Positions 1 to 12,138 are shown, counted from the stretch's first letter. The stretch: 64,000 bases of DNA from Saksenaea vasiformis B4078 (GCA_000697055.1 JNDT01002416.1:164436-228435); one strand, 5' to 3'. The notes: generated by a model not told the origin, from the sequence alone. Translations and numbers: made by a program.

Positions 1-125
1 GAAAAGAAGGGGAATAAAACAAAAAAAGCACGTGTCATTTGTTTACACGTTCGCATGACTTCCGAGAAAAAAAAAGAGACGATCCATTAGTACACGACCA
101 TTGACCATGTTCCTTTAACTTATAG

Positions 126-746
126 GGTCAACCTGAGCATCCAAAAACGTCTGGCCGCTTCCGTCCTCAAGTGCGGTGAACGCAAGATCTGGCTCGACCC
201 CAATGAGGTCAACGAGATCTCCAACGCCAACTCCCGTAAGTTTTTTTTTTAGGAGAAGTAGTAGTCTATCCGTTCGGTGGCTTATTCTTTTTTTTCTTAG
301 GTGCTAACATCCGTAAGCTCGTCAAGGACGGTTTGATCATCCGCAAGCCCGAGATCAGCCACTCCCGTTTCCGTGTCCGTGAGCGCAACGCTGCCAAGCG
401 TCTTGGTCGCCACATGGGTCATGGTAAGAGAAAGGGTACTGCCGACGCCCGTATGTCCCGCCAGGTGCTCTGGATGAGACGCATGCGTGTCCTTCGTCGC
501 CTTCTCCGTAAGTACCGTGAGGCTGGCAAGATCGACAAGCACTTGTACCACACCCTTTACTTGAAGTCCAAGGGTAACGGTTTCAAGAACAAGCGTGTCT
601 TGATGGAGTACATCCACAAGGCCAAGGCTGAGAAGCTGAGACTCAAGACCCTCAACGAGCAGGCTGATGCTCTCCGTGCCAAGAACAAGGCTATGCGTGA
701 ACGCCGCAAGCAGCGCGCTGAGGAGAAGAAGGTTGCTGCCCAGTAA
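126..746 (+). CDS. RPL19: 60S ribosomal protein eL19 (5' end outside window)
   Basis: Encodes the large-subunit ribosomal protein eL19, a basic alpha-helical protein of the cytosolic 60S subunit. Two coding exons are visible, 126-235 and 301-746, separated by a 65-nt intron (gtaagt...ttcttag). The translation has the family hallmarks: [13 protein letters not shown] at the start, [35 protein letters not shown] and a long basic C-terminal helix ending in KKVAAQ. The visible exon opens in phase after an acceptor at 122-125 with G-GTC-AAC. That fits a start codon split AT|G by an upstream intron, giving Met-Val-Asn-Leu. No suitable donor lies inside the window, so the first exon is probably upstream. 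Codon use is strongly biased, as in highly expressed genes. The family assignment is secure; only the 5' end is unresolved. Confidence 0.96.
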
Positions 747-1973
747 AAAAAAATAACTGACAACCAGTACATACGACAAACTTAGTTGACTCTTGGTTTG
801 GGAAAACAAACGAAAAAGATATTTTGTTTTGCTAATAAACTGCGAAGGAGAAAGTCCCCCCTTCTGACGTTTGCAGTGGAAGATTCAGCCCAGGGTTATA
901 TTTCTAGTTTTTTTTTTTTTTTTTTGGTTATTTTGGGTTGAAAAAGGAGTCCATTTTAATTGTGATATGGGTAGATCGTGGTTGGGGAACGTATTTATCA
1001 AAGACAGTAACTGGATGAGACGAGATTGAACTGGTTTTCCCAATTTACTGCTTCGAGATTTCATCTTTTTAAATGCTGCACAATGATCCAAGCACTGGCG
1101 GAAACATGACGATGATGTGTTCATCATCATTCGCTTTCCCAAAGCCATCAAAACATGACATAATACTTATGACATTTGTTTGCGACTCAGATTACGTTGA
1201 TCTAGTACGATACGTTTAACTCCTCCAACCTGTTGTCTTCATCAAAGGAACTGCTTGCCTACAACGAGATCTGTCAGACGATGAATTGTTTTGAAACCTT
1301 TGCGACTAAAAAAGAAAAAAGATCCCGGGCATAATTGGCTATCTTAGCTGTTTTCTGCTGATCAAATTATGTAAGTCATTTTTTTTTCGATGATGTAACG
1401 TTAGCGTGAGCTTGAGACGATCGTCTCGAGCAACTTAAGATTCCATTCATAAACAATACTAAGTAGTAGAAAACAGCTGCTTTTTAAATGCAACTACGCC
1501 TTGGCTTTCAAAAAAGAAAGTTCATGGGAGACAGGAGGTAGAACAATGAACTTGTCGAAAGCTTAGCATAGAGGCAAAAAAAAGTTTATAAATAGGAGAC
1601 TAGTCTATTTTAGGCAGGAAGTGGCGCAAAAAGATACCACCTCTCGTCTAAGGGAGGACAAGTTAACTAGAGGTTAATTTTGTCGAGTTACAACATCATT
1701 TTAAGATTCAGTACAAAAAGCTACAGTAAATGGAAGGGGCAATGGTGTAATTACTTCATGGGATTCGGAGTGTTGAACGTTTGTGTCCCCCGCGTTACCA
1801 AAATCGGGCGGTTGTTACTTTTTTTCTAACCTCTTCTTTTCTTCTTATTTGCGACATATCCCAACCCTATCGTGGCTGGTACCTTTCTCTTTCCCTTTTT
1901 TTTTTAATATCCTTTTTCTTTTTTTTCTCTGTCCTATATAAACCACTGTCAGGGTGCGTGGTTCAAAGAGACT
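747..1973. other. Intergenic region between eL19 and the Rho GEF
   Basis: About 1.2 kb with no gene I can support. It should hold the 3' UTR of eL19 and the promoter of the downstream GEF. Poly-T and poly-A tracts are common. Short reading frames at 885-1151 and 1781-2047 look like low-complexity chance frames. Confidence 0.6.
1935..1942 (+). promoter_or_regulatory. TATA box of the Rho GEF gene
   Basis: TATATAAA lies 32 nt before the ATG at 1974 and follows a long pyrimidine-rich tract. Such close spacing implies a very short leader, or a start site that overlaps the ATG region. Confidence 0.45.
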
Positions 1974-4900
1974 ATGAGTATTCGACAAGACCCTCCTCCA
2001 CCACGCCCTCCTCGGCATGGCCACGAGTTGAGTTATACAACCTCTGAACGTAACGCCTATGTCGATCAAGCATTAACTTCTACGCTTTCACGAAAAACTT
2101 CTGACAAGTGGTTGAATGGCACTTACTCTCCACTACACCTGGGTAGTCGTATCGTCCCTGCTTCTGAACCATCACCTCGACTCAGCCGATTGGAACGAAT
2201 CTTATTCAGAAGCAGTCAGTCAACCGCAGCGTCTCATTCAGCAGAACGTAATTCTCACCCCATAATGGATCGTACCATGTCAAGAATAAATGGAACAACC
2301 AAACAGCATGTCAATATAGAACCACCTTATGAAACTATCGGCATACATTATGTTCAAGGTAATAATAATAATAAAAAAGAAATGGAAAATTGGAAAATCC
2401 CATTTAGACTCTTTTTTTTTTGTCTATAGAACGCCAAGACAAACCTTTGGTGGAAGAGAATAATCATCCGCAACGATCGCGCAGCTTTGCTTATGGTTCC
2501 CACCTTACACCTAATCATCGTTTACCACCAAATGCTAACACCAAAACCTCCTCATCATCACGAACACAATCCTTATCATCCTGTGTGTATCCTGCTCTAT
2601 TATCCAAAGTTGCCTACGAATTCAGACAACGTATCACCCTTAGTGACAGAATAAAAAACGGGATTGAATATAAAAATGCATTCGACGGTCAAGAAGCAGT
2701 GGTAAGATCCTTTTGGTGTGGGTAAAAAAAAAAAAAAATTGAAAGTGAAGATGAAGATGAAGAAAAAGAGAGAGAGGAAGAAAAACCAAATGATAAATTG
2801 ATGTGCAACGTTGCAGGAAAAGATACTTCAAATTGTTCGTTCTGCCGATCGTCTTCTAGCACTCCGCCTTGGACGAGCATTGGGAGCACAAAGGTTTTTT
2901 CACGACGTCAGTTACGAAAGTCGTTTGGTCGACTCCTCTACCGAAATTTACCAATTTGACGAATGTGTGATGCACTGCGTGAACGAAAGCCCTATGATTT
3001 CACCTGGTACAATGACAACCAGCAGTAGTAGTGTCAGCGACTTTTTTATGGAAAATGCCTCGATTAGCACCTCCCACCACGATCTCGATCCAACGGATGA
3101 AGCAAATTTACCCAGTGGCATTTTCACTGTGCTCACGCATTGTTACTCGCCTACCTGCCACGGTAGTAAGCCATGCTACAGTTACACGTGTCCGAAACGG
3201 GAGCGCCAGGTGAGTGCCCCGAGCCACTTTTCCTTTTTGTAACATTTCTCCTTTGGGTCTGCTGTAGCGCAAGCGAGTTGAATTTGTCAATTCAAGCTTA
3301 TCGAGATCAAGCAGCAATGCCAATCTTCGGCAACAATCGCACGAATTATGGGCGGACGTCACTTCCAAAGACGTCCTCGCATCCGTTTCCCATCAAGAAA
3401 GGAAACGCCAAGAAACCATTTTCGAACTCATCTACACCGAAGATGATTTCGTTAAAGACTTGGAATATCTAAATAAGGTAGTCTTCGAAACTGTTGTCAT
3501 GCCCATAAACTCACACGCGTTTTTTTTTTTTTTCAGATGTGGATAGAACCCTTGAAAACATCAGAAACGATCCCTATTTCGCGACGGGAAACATTTATTC
3601 AAAAAGTATTCAGTAATGTCATGGCTATTCACGAGATCAATTCGCAGCTCGTTACTGCATTAAGAATTCGCCAAAAAGAACACCCTATCGTGTCACACAT
3701 TGGTGATATCATGCTGGAATTCGTTCAAAAATTTGAACCATACATACTGTACGGTGCAAGACAACATGAAGCAAAGTACGAACTCGAATACGAAAAATAT
3801 ATCAACAAAGAGTTTGATACCTTTGCAGAGGTAGGAAAAAGAAAAAGAAATAATAGTTTATCTGTGGCTCTAAATGACCCCTTTTTTTTCACAGGCGACA
3901 GAGCGTCATCCAAGTTCTCTTAAATTGGAACTGAACGGTTACCTAACAAAGCCAACGACCCGCTTAGGCCGTTATTCTTTGTTACTCAATGAAATTCTGA
4001 AACATACACCCGAAGGACACGTTGATCGTGTCAAAATACCAGAGGTGGTAGATATCATTAAACAGTTTCTGAAACGCGTGAATGAAGAGGCTGGAAAGGC
4101 AAAAAATCGTTTTGATTTGGAAAGAATTCATTACAACTTGGCATTCAAGCACAAGGCTGATGAAATGGTAACAAGACTCCCCTCGAAATTAAAAAAAAAA
4201 AAAGAAGGAAAGAAAGAGAGAAAGAGAAGCTCAACGCTTGTTAGGACCTACATTTGTTAGACCCAGGCCGATCGATTGTCAAGCAAGGCACATTGCGAAA
4301 GTCACCTAGTCTAGATTCAACCGAGTACCAAGTCATCCTATTTGATCATTATCTGGTTGTAGCAAAAGTGAAGATGCTGCATGGCATAGAACATTATATT
4401 ATTCAAAAACGCGTAGGTGAATTGGATGTGTGTTTTCATTTCAGATGCATTGTAACATTATCTACTTAGCCAATCCCCATCGAATTGCTGTCAATTAGCG
4501 TTCCCGAAATAACACGTATGAAGCGCTCCAGTTCGATTTTACCCAACAAGCTCAACGGTCAGATCAGCAACGGATTACCTGCGCAGACGCGTCGATCGAC
4601 AGATACCATGAATGGTACCGTCTTAAGCAACGGTGCGGTTGTTCTGCCCGCCAAGGGTGGTTTTCCGATTGCTTTCCAGCATCTGGGACGAAAAAATTCA
4701 GGAAGTTTTATTCTTTATGCTCAGTCCGTTGCAACACGGAAACCATGGATTGACAAGATACATAAGCTGCAAGTGGATAAAGACAATCGATTGCCTATTT
4801 TCGACATTCTTCCCGCTGTGCGAGAACGTGAATTCTACATTGATACGAAGATTAATCACATGATTACTTTCAGTAAGTTTGTCCGCGGAAATAGGCCCAG

Positions 4901-6080
4901 GGAAGAGTGTAACACGTCCATAGATGGTGGGCAGCAGTATCTTCTTGCTACGGATAGTGGTGTGTATGTAGGCCATACGACGGGCAGCAAGACGCCGCAT
5001 AAAGTGTTGGCGCTTGAGCGAGTCACTCAGATCCAGGTGCTGGAGCCGGCTGAGCTGCTGCTGGTATTGGCTGATAAAGTCTTGTGGGAGTATGGCTTAG
5101 ATGTCGTGAACGGAAAGCCGGAAGATCAGGTGCCCGGTCGCAAAGTACAAAGCCACGTTCCATTCTTTCATGTTGGCCAGTGTTTGAACCGAACACTGGT
5201 GTGCGTCCCGCGGGTCTCGACGCTACAATCGACGATTACGGCTTTTGAGCCTGCAAAACCGTTGGAGTATAACCGAAAACAAAGTTTACTGGAGCGACTT
5301 GTGCGAGCACCGTCCCCTTCGGATCTCCACTTGAAGCGGTTTAAAGATTGTTACGTTCCCAGTGAGGCTTGGGCAGTAGAGCTGTCTTCAAGAAATATGT
5401 TAATCACCAGCCCACGTGGCATCATTGTGGTTGATATGCGAACGGACAAACCACAGGGTAGGAAACTCCGGTCATCTGTCCAACTAATTGACATGTCTCC
5501 CTAGATATGCTGAACCCTGATGACAAGCATTTAAAATTTGTGACAGATCGCGAAAAAGAGGAGTCTGGACTCCATCTCCGCCCCTCACAAAAACGCATTT
5601 CCTTATTCAATATCCCCTCGAAGGATTGCTACTTCCTTTGCTATGATGGTAAGTCCACCAAAAAAAAAATTCACCGCTTCCAAGGGGACTTACACAGCGC
5701 CATATGCGACGTAGAGTATGGGTTTTATATTAATAGCAAGGGCAATCGGTTATACCCTAATTTCTTGATTGAATGGGAAGGACGTGCTGAGCATTTCGCT
5801 TTTTCGTATCCCTACGTAATAGCATTTGATCAGTCATTTATTGAGATTCGTCACCTGGAGACGGTAAATTTTACATCCCCAAGGGGAAAAAGAAAAAGTA
5901 ATTCTAATTCTAAAATCATTCCATTAGGGCCACCTCGAACAGGTCATTCGAGGTCATCATATCCGTTGTCTTAACAACGGCCATAAAACAGAACTTCCAC
6001 TTATCTTTGGTGTCATGTCCGATCCGCGAAAAGACACGTACCATTCCATTTTTGAACTCAAGTTGCATTCCCAAACGTAA
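1974..6080 (+). CDS. ROM2: Rho1 guanine nucleotide exchange factor, Rom1/Rom2 family (DEP-DH-PH-CNH)
   Basis: Predicted GEF that loads GTP onto Rho1 at the plasma membrane to drive the cell-wall integrity pathway. Eleven exons splice in frame to 1,142 aa: 1974-2358, 2430-2701, 2817-3209, 3268-3477, 3537-3830, 3895-4167, 4245-4412, 4470-5457, 5505-5648, 5715-5863 and 5928-6080. A Ser/Pro-rich N-terminus is followed by a DEP-like domain (about 185-265), a DH domain starting at RQETIFELIYTEDDFVKDLE (about 397-590), a PH domain (about 618-765) and a citron-homology domain (about 786-1125) ending FELKLHSQT. This order is diagnostic of fungal Rom2/Rgf proteins. The ATG at 1974 is the first in frame after a TATA box. 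It could be called Rgf1-like in fission-yeast terms. The N-terminal 180 residues match nothing I recognise. Confidence 0.95.
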
Positions 6081-6293
6081 CTTTTCCTCCCCTTTATTAT
6101 CTTCTTTATTATTATCTTTATTATTTCTTATTACCTAGCATAAATCTTTCTTTCGTTTCTTTGTACATTATCATCGTTTTCGTATCCTTTGTAGTTTAAT
6201 CTTATCTTTCCTTTTAATGTTATTTCAGCGCCTTGTCAAGGTTGCCCCAAATCTTCATAAGATAAACCAAGCATTCTGCTCTCTTTATTATTA

Positions 6294-7358
6294 TTATTTT
6301 CTATTGTTCAGAATACGTGCATTCATGGCGCTGCAGACGTCATGAACCATTTCAAGGTAGGGTACATCCAAACCCTTTGCCTTTGCCCGACGCAGCGGTG
6401 TGCCTAAAATGACTTCAATTTCCATCGGTTGTCCGCGTTCGTAGTCCAGTTGCCTAAAGAAAAAAAAAGCATCAGCCATTGGACGCAAGGATGATCCAAC
6501 GTACATGGATGGTTTATAGTTTAATGCTGTTTCGTGGGTCTTTGCTACCATCATTTCGTACTGTTCTTTTTCATCAAAGTTGTAACCCATGGAGTTGGCT
6601 GCACGAATCACATCCCTCATCAGATTTCTCACGGATGTGAGTGCTTCTTTGTTTGCTAGCACTTCACTTGTATTCATGCCTGTCATTGTACACACAGGCG
6701 AAAACGTTGCGTTCCAGAACAATTTTTGCCAACGTACGCGTTCCACATCATCCACGCGTTCTACTCGTACGCCGCCCTTTTCCAGCAAGTCAATGAATTT
6801 CTCACGCTGCTTCTCCGAATCGACCGGCGCAGCTTTGTACTCCCCTATCATCAACGTTTCCTCGGAAAGCATCTTAATATGACCTGGAGCGACCTGCGAA
6901 GTACCAATGTATGCAACGACCGAGACAATGGGGTTACGGGGGAAACGAGCAGTGATCGGCTCCTCAACACCTAAGGGACGGTTCGTTATGTCAGGATCAT
7001 CAGGAACCAAAAAAAAAAAGAAGTCGCTACCTAATCCGTTTTGAATCAAGACAATCGTTGTATCTTCGCTGACAGCTGGTGCAATCACATCCGCTACGTT
7101 GGTCACTTCTGGCAGCGCCTTGGTGGTGACCATGACATAGTCATAGGGTTTTGTTAAGGCACTTTCCTCAACTGATTTCACCACTCGATGAGGAGTAAAT
7201 TTTTCCTCACCAAATTTCTTCGAATCAATAAGAAATCCGTTCTGTCGGACAGTCTCGTAGTTGGAACGACAAACAGCAGTAACTTGACATGTCTTTGCTA
7301 ATCGCCATGAGTAAATGGCGCCAACAGCACCAGTGCCAACTACAAGAATATAGAACAT
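6294..7358 (-). CDS. 2-dehydropantoate 2-reductase family (ketopantoate reductase, ApbA/PanE fold)
   Basis: NADPH-dependent enzyme; the family name-giver reduces 2-dehydropantoate to pantoate in pantothenate/CoA synthesis. Three exons, 7358-7031, 6970-6505 and 6453-6294, give 317 aa. The N-terminal Rossmann motif GTGAVG sits at residues 8-13, followed by the family's KALPEV segment, the LIQNGLG turn and the C-terminal helical domain with KPSM-QLDYERGQPMEIEVILG. Both introns are short, and skipping them would leave poly-Phe insertions in the protein. I chose the ATG at 7358 because it puts the glycine motif at the usual distance; an extension to 7373 would need a TTG start. Fungi carry several paralogs of this family, so the true substrate is inferred, not shown. 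It is convergent with the Rho GEF; about 210 nt separate the two stop codons. Confidence 0.88.
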   Translation of the reverse strand: MFYILVVGTGAVGAIYSWRLAKTCQVTAVCRSNYETVRQNGFLIDSKKFGEEKFTPHRVVKSVEESALTKPYDYVMVTTKALPEVTNVADVIAPAVSEDTTIVLIQNGLGSDFFFFLVPDDPDITNRPLGVEEPITARFPRNPIVSVVAYIGTSQVAPGHIKMLSEETLMIGEYKAAPVDSEKQREKFIDLLEKGGVRVERVDDVERVRWQKLFWNATFSPVCTMTGMNTSEVLANKEALTSVRNLMRDVIRAANSMGYNFDEKEQYEMMVAKTHETALNYKPSMYVGSSLRPMADAFFFFRQLDYERGQPMEIEVILGTPLRRAKAKGLDVPYLEMVHDVCSAMNARILNNRK

Positions 7359-7643
7359 GTTACCTCCTGCCAAATTTATTTCTGCATTTGCCCTTTTTTA
7401 CCTGTCAATACCCGGGAAGGAATCAAAGCCATCGTAACTGAATCAAGGCAAACAGAGGAGAAGGGGTTAAAGTTCGTGGAAGCTCAACTTTTTATGCTAG
7501 GTTTTGCGGAATTTGGAAAACGATGAGTAATATCTTGTTGGTGGGGAGCAGGAGTCTCCGATTGGATCTTCCCGTTCTGCCTTGGTAGAATATGTCAAAA
7601 CTCACATTGGTCGTACAGAATCTCATTCTTTTATTTTTATCAT

Positions 7644-8648
7644 TTATACAGTTTCTTGGTGGCAAGTTGCCACACCTATCCAGGAGGTGGCGCAACCCGC
7701 GCCTAAAATCAGAATAAGTCCTTCGGGCAACTGGACCGTTACTGCTTCGGTTGAATCCTTGTCTGATGCACAATTTCCATGTTCATTCCATCCCCAAGCG
7801 ATTACTTTATCGCCTTGCTGTGCTATCGTGTGTTCGGATCCACACACAAACCGGTCGACGTGTTCCAGGGTATGTAGTTGATAATGGTCATTACGGCCCC
7901 AACTAATCAACTGATTATTGGTTGATAGCATAGCATTGTGATGCCATCCACTCGATATACTTGTTGCAGTTTGCGAAGGATGGTCTAACTGACCATACTT
8001 GTTTGAACCAAAGGCAACCAGCGTACCGTCCGCCCTTCGTAAGAGCGTATGCACATGTCCGCAGACTATCTCTGTGCATTCACCAACTTGCTCCAAGTGT
8101 CGTACCTTGATGATCTTGCCTATCGCATCGCCCAACTGGCCATGACGACCCCAGCCCCATCCATACACACGGCCTTGCTGATCCAACGCCACACAGTGCC
8201 GCCATCCACATGCCACAGAAACAATCGCCTCCAGTCCCTGGATTTCGGCCCATTCGGTCTCTCCTGCCACTTCCGATCCAAGTTCACCGAAACGTGCTGT
8301 ACCAAAGCCGTAGACACGACCCTCTTCGCTAACGAGCAAAGTAAACGCCCACCCACAGGCTACATCACGCCAGCGATAGTTGCGTAGCATGGGAGGCTCC
8401 TGAAATGTTGTCCATGACGCCACGTGTTTTTCAATTTCTTTTTGCTTTGCCTCGCCTAATTGCCCTGAACCAGCAAGGTAGACACGGCCGCTACGTGTTA
8501 ATGCGGCCGAATGATTGCCGCCGCCGACAATCTTGACAATCTCTTCATCAGTTGGAATCCCGACACAAAGGGTTGGTGTTGAAACATCGTCTTCATGGCC
8601 AATGCCAAGCTGGCCGCTCCCGTTGGAACCAAATGCATACAAATTCAT
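7644..8648 (-). CDS. ATS1: RCC1-repeat protein, Ats1/Kti13-like
   Basis: A single exon of 334 aa made almost entirely of RCC1 propeller repeats: repeated AFGSNGSGQLG, VYGFGTARFGELG, VYGWGWGRHGQLG, FGSNKYGQL and WGRNDHYQL blades alternating with CGW/CGSEH-type strands. Length and the opening MNLYAFGSNGSGQLG closely resemble yeast Ats1/Kti13. That protein pairs with Kti11/Dph3 and supports diphthamide synthesis and Elongator-dependent wobble-uridine modification. A Dph3/Kti11 gene is present at 50.16 kb. The ATG at 8648 is preferred; upstream in-frame sequence lacks an ATG. No membrane segment, lipase or kinase fusion is present, which argues against larger RCC1 proteins. An alternative is a generic RCC1-like protein such as SERGEF, so the Kti13 role is inferred from length and architecture. 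Confidence 0.75.
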   Translation of the reverse strand: MNLYAFGSNGSGQLGIGHEDDVSTPTLCVGIPTDEEIVKIVGGGNHSAALTRSGRVYLAGSGQLGEAKQKEIEKHVASWTTFQEPPMLRNYRWRDVACGWAFTLLVSEEGRVYGFGTARFGELGSEVAGETEWAEIQGLEAIVSVACGWRHCVALDQQGRVYGWGWGRHGQLGDAIGKIIKVRHLEQVGECTEIVCGHVHTLLRRADGTLVAFGSNKYGQLDHPSQTATSISSGWHHNAMLSTNNQLISWGRNDHYQLHTLEHVDRFVCGSEHTIAQQGDKVIAWGWNEHGNCASDKDSTEAVTVQLPEGLILILGAGCATSWIGVATCHQETV

Positions 8649-9839
8649 TGGAACGAACGGACATGAGAAGAACACCTCTTCTTTTTTTTAAAGCGCTGTG
8701 TAAAAATTATTTTGGGTCAGCAGTTCTCCGTAAAAAAGGAAGCACAGCGACAGTGGTTAGAATCCTTTGTGAGGGTGGTGAAAACGGGTTAAAGAATGGG
8801 CGCTTTGGTGGCAGTCCATTTTATACACTGAGAAACTTTGCCCACCATAACTATGCATAATGCGCTCTTATTGCATAATCCCAACCAGACACTCCTTGTA
8901 TGCGCCAGTATAGCAGATTGCAAGGACCTGTGCCCTGTGTCGTATATGTCGAGAAAAGAGCCTTATATTAACTGACCGGGTTCCAATTGACAATTCCACG
9001 ACGTGTGGTGCAGATGGATAATAAAAGAGAGGCATTTGGCCACGAAAGCAAACTTGGGTAGAAATGAGCTTGGACAGCGTCACCTGGGAAAGGTGCATAA
9101 AGAACAGGATTACCATGAAATAGAGTATCCTGCAAATATTGGACTTCACGCGCTTTCGACTACCATTTGTTCACTCTGTGTTTTACCAAACTCTGTTAAC
9201 AACCGTTACCAGCGCATGTTGAAGCAGCTCTATCGTCTCGAAGCAGACGACATTGCACAAAGGGTGGACAGGACATATCTTTCCCTGAATCAAAAGTGCG
9301 CAGCCATCACGCGGGGCAAGGACAGGCATCTTCAGCGCCAGCGTACTGCAACGCCCACATGGTCTGTGTTTCTATCGTTGAAATGGTGGACAAATAGGAT
9401 CTGAGCGATGATAGACTTGCACAAATCCCCCAAGTTTCTGATGGTCAGAAAAGGTGGAAGAACCAGCGAATTCTTTTTTTCTTAAACGAGTCATCGCAAA
9501 ACTGGTATAAAAGCCTATCCTAATATTGATGGCACTTTGGATGATGTCTTTTTTGCCAGCTTTATTTGTTAGCTATAGATCTGCTCCTGTCAGCCAAAGC
9601 TTCGGTGTACCGGGGATAAGGGTGCATCGGTCTCCCCACAAAAGCAAACTCCGAACGGCTAGCATTATCCTTTTGTACCATGATGTTCCACGATTCAATC
9701 TCAGTTATGGTCCATGTTCCTTGCAGACTTGTGTTTGCAGAGTTTGATGACTCATAAACGTTTTTCTCATTGGTCAATGGTCTTTTCAAAAAGGATTTAA
9801 AAAGGGGAACATGAGCCAATCCTTGCACTGGTTGTACCA
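8649..9839. other. Intergenic region, no supported gene
   Basis: About 1.2 kb between the divergent RCC1 and AlaX-like genes. An open frame at 9003-9404 on the + strand (133 codons) has no recognisable domain and begins inside low-information sequence. I treat it as chance. The two promoters must lie here. Confidence 0.5.
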
Positions 9840-10502
9840 ATGCTGCCTGCTACCCTCAGATCCTATTATCGCGACACACACAATACGTTGGCAAAAGCTG
9901 TGATAGCCGACGTCGGAAAAGACACAGATGGCTCTTTTGTTGCTCTGGATAACACCATTTTCCATCCACAAGGCGGTGGCCAGCCTTCGGACGCTGGTTG
10001 GCTTGAATTAGGCGATCAGCAAATAGAAGTGACAAAGCTTGCGGTATCGGACAATGTCGTCAAACATTATTGCGATGGGACGTTTGAAGTTGGTCAAACG
10101 GTTACTCAGAAAGTGGACAAAGAGAAACGGCAATTGCATGCGCGATGGCATTCGGCTGGCCATCTTCTCTCCAATGCTGTGAATCAACTATACCCAGATC
10201 TCAATGGATGCAGCGGCAATCACTTTCCTGGACAGGGCTTCGTGACCTTTGAAGGCACCATACCACAGGACCTTCCAAAATTCAAAGAGGAAGTGGGCCG
10301 ACTAGTGAATAGTTTGGTGGAGCAAGCACTTCCTACAACAAACGTTTGGGATCAACCTATACGGCAAATACAGTTTGGCGAGTTGCCCGCCTATTCCTGT
10401 GGAGGTACTCATGTCACAAATACAAGCGAAATCGGCACCATTACCATACGCAATGCAAAGAAAAACCAAGGAAAACTGAGAGTTGGCTACAAAATTGATT
10501 AG
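9840..10502 (+). CDS. Alanyl-tRNA editing protein, AlaX-type (tRNA-SAD domain)
   Basis: A free-standing editing domain that hydrolyses mischarged Ser-tRNA(Ala) or Gly-tRNA(Ala). One exon encodes 220 aa. Visible features are the FHPQGGGQPSD glycine-rich motif near residues 41-51 and the zinc and active-site motif HxxxH (WHSAGH, His104 and His108). The second zinc motif CxxxH (SCGGTHV, Cys187 and His191) follows, then a C-terminal IGTITIRNAKKNQGKLRVGY strand. These four ligands define the second additional domain shared by threonyl- and alanyl-tRNA synthetases. No aminoacylation domain is attached and the reading frame is complete, so this is not a synthetase fragment. Length fits the shorter AlaX classes. 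It acts in the cytosol or mitochondrion; I see no clear targeting peptide. Confidence 0.92.
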   Translation: MLPATLRSYYRDTHNTLAKAVIADVGKDTDGSFVALDNTIFHPQGGGQPSDAGWLELGDQQIEVTKLAVSDNVVKHYCDGTFEVGQTVTQKVDKEKRQLHARWHSAGHLLSNAVNQLYPDLNGCSGNHFPGQGFVTFEGTIPQDLPKFKEEVGRLVNSLVEQALPTTNVWDQPIRQIQFGELPAYSCGGTHVTNTSEIGTITIRNAKKNQGKLRVGYKID

Positions 10503-11832
10503 ACTCACCTTTCCTCTGGCTAGAAATTACAGCATTTTTTCTCTTGTACATTTTCTTTTTTTTTTTCTGATTTGTTGAGTATCTACATAGTTTGCCAATT
10601 AAAACCGTTCTACTATTATATTCCACGAGTTATCAGACTGAGATCAGAATGGGCCTTTTCCCCACAGATAGAAAATGCGCATAGAAAAAACCTAGCATGT
10701 ATGCCACCCCAAAGGAGCGGTCATGTATCACACAGTGGTTCACTAAATAATAGTGACAAACTGTCTATTGAATAAATTTTTACACTACTCTATGTAAATT
10801 TTGCGTCCATCAAGAGCCAAGTTTGCGCCAAGGAAGAGATGAAATATGCGGCTATCGGTACATACATTGGCGACAACATACAGTGGTCCCTCGATAATTT
10901 CAACCAAGGTACAGGCATCCCGCTGAAACTATTGAGAGTTGAAATCGAGTGAGGCAGCGTGCGACAACATTTGCTGACCTGGTGGTGAACAACGGGCTAC
11001 ACCGCAGCCAGGATGGTTCGGGACAGAGGTCATGCAGGCTAAACGATAGATAAAAAGACATGGATGATCATGCATGTGATGAGGAATTGCCATTCTTACC
11101 GGGACGTAAGATGAACAGACGGAGCCAAGTGAAAAAAAAAAATTTCATGCCTTCCTTTAAGTATGGGTTATTCTGAATGGAACCTATCCTGATCGAGGTT
11201 TATGGACGGTTGTTTCCCAATCATTGGGTGGATGCTCTACATGGACAGGTTACGCACATAGACGCATTGGCAAATGGAGCTCATCATTGTGTAGCTGATA
11301 TAGTGTAGTGGATTTCGAGAAATGGATCTTCAATGTAATATCGAAATAAAGGTTCGTGGGTCATCGTATTTTCTGTACAGCGTAAGTCCCGTCGCACCAC
11401 GGTACCAAGACGATCAGATCATTCTTTTCATTGTTCCTTTTGATGCTGGGAGCTGTCAGACATCATAAATTATTATTGGCAACCTTATCTGGCCTTGTTT
11501 CGTAATACTCACATGTTGAGGATCTCTATGACGTGTACGTACGTATAATGCGTCTGTGGTAGGGGTGGCAAAGCGGAGGGACATGATTCCTAAATCAATT
11601 CTGCTGGATGCCACCCTGTTCGAAGAATAGGAAGCCATTCTACAAAGTGTTTATGACAAGTTAGTTGCGTCAATGCCTGATAGGTGCAAGGTAGTTATCG
11701 AAGCACGTGGAGGACACATTCGCTACTAAAATGCTTCGATGGTTGAAATAAATAGCCATCACATGCCGTATCTTCCGCTCATTTTTTTTGATTGTATAAC
11801 TGAGAGAATGTCAAGTATACATATTGTATAGA
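10503..11832. other. Gene-poor accessory DNA
   Basis: About 1.3 kb after the AlaX-like gene with no supportable gene. Frames are short and interrupted. A stretch near 11160-11290 reads as broken pieces of a coding sequence but I cannot name a family. Confidence 0.45.
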
Positions 11833-12062
11833 ACATGAGCGCTTTTGTATCTGGATATCTTTGTTATACATCAGAATTTGAATATATGCTCAGCACAGCT
11901 CGGTCAGTTCGGCTAATTGGATAGTAGACTTTATACCAGAGTTCCTGGTTCTTACATTGAATAAAATTTCCTTACTGAGTCTCACGTACTCCTCAGTACG
12001 ATTGAGCACCACTACCTAACCGACAACATCTCAATACTTAATTTCGTTTCCAAAACATTTAT
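11833..12062. repeat. Segment A of a diverged tandem duplication
   Basis: Aligns by eye over about 230 bp with 12972-13225. Shared anchors include acatgagcg, ctttgtt(a/g)tacat, agttcgg(c/t)taa(t/c)tggatag, and tttccaaa near the end. Divergence is substantial, so the duplication is old. Confidence 0.65.
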
Positions 12063-12138
12063 TCGTAGCAACATCGAGAGTGTTCTGTCAGTGCTATAAA
12101 GTTCAAACAAATTCCGCTATAACAGGCTACATCAGCGA

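Noticed and set aside
297..809. Minus-strand open frame of 170 codons across eL19
   Set aside because: It is the antisense shadow of the strongly biased eL19 coding sequence and has Leu/Val-rich content with no domain.
9003..9404. Plus-strand open frame of 133 codons
   Set aside because: No domain, no splice support and no promoter sign; the composition is like the surrounding intergenic DNA.
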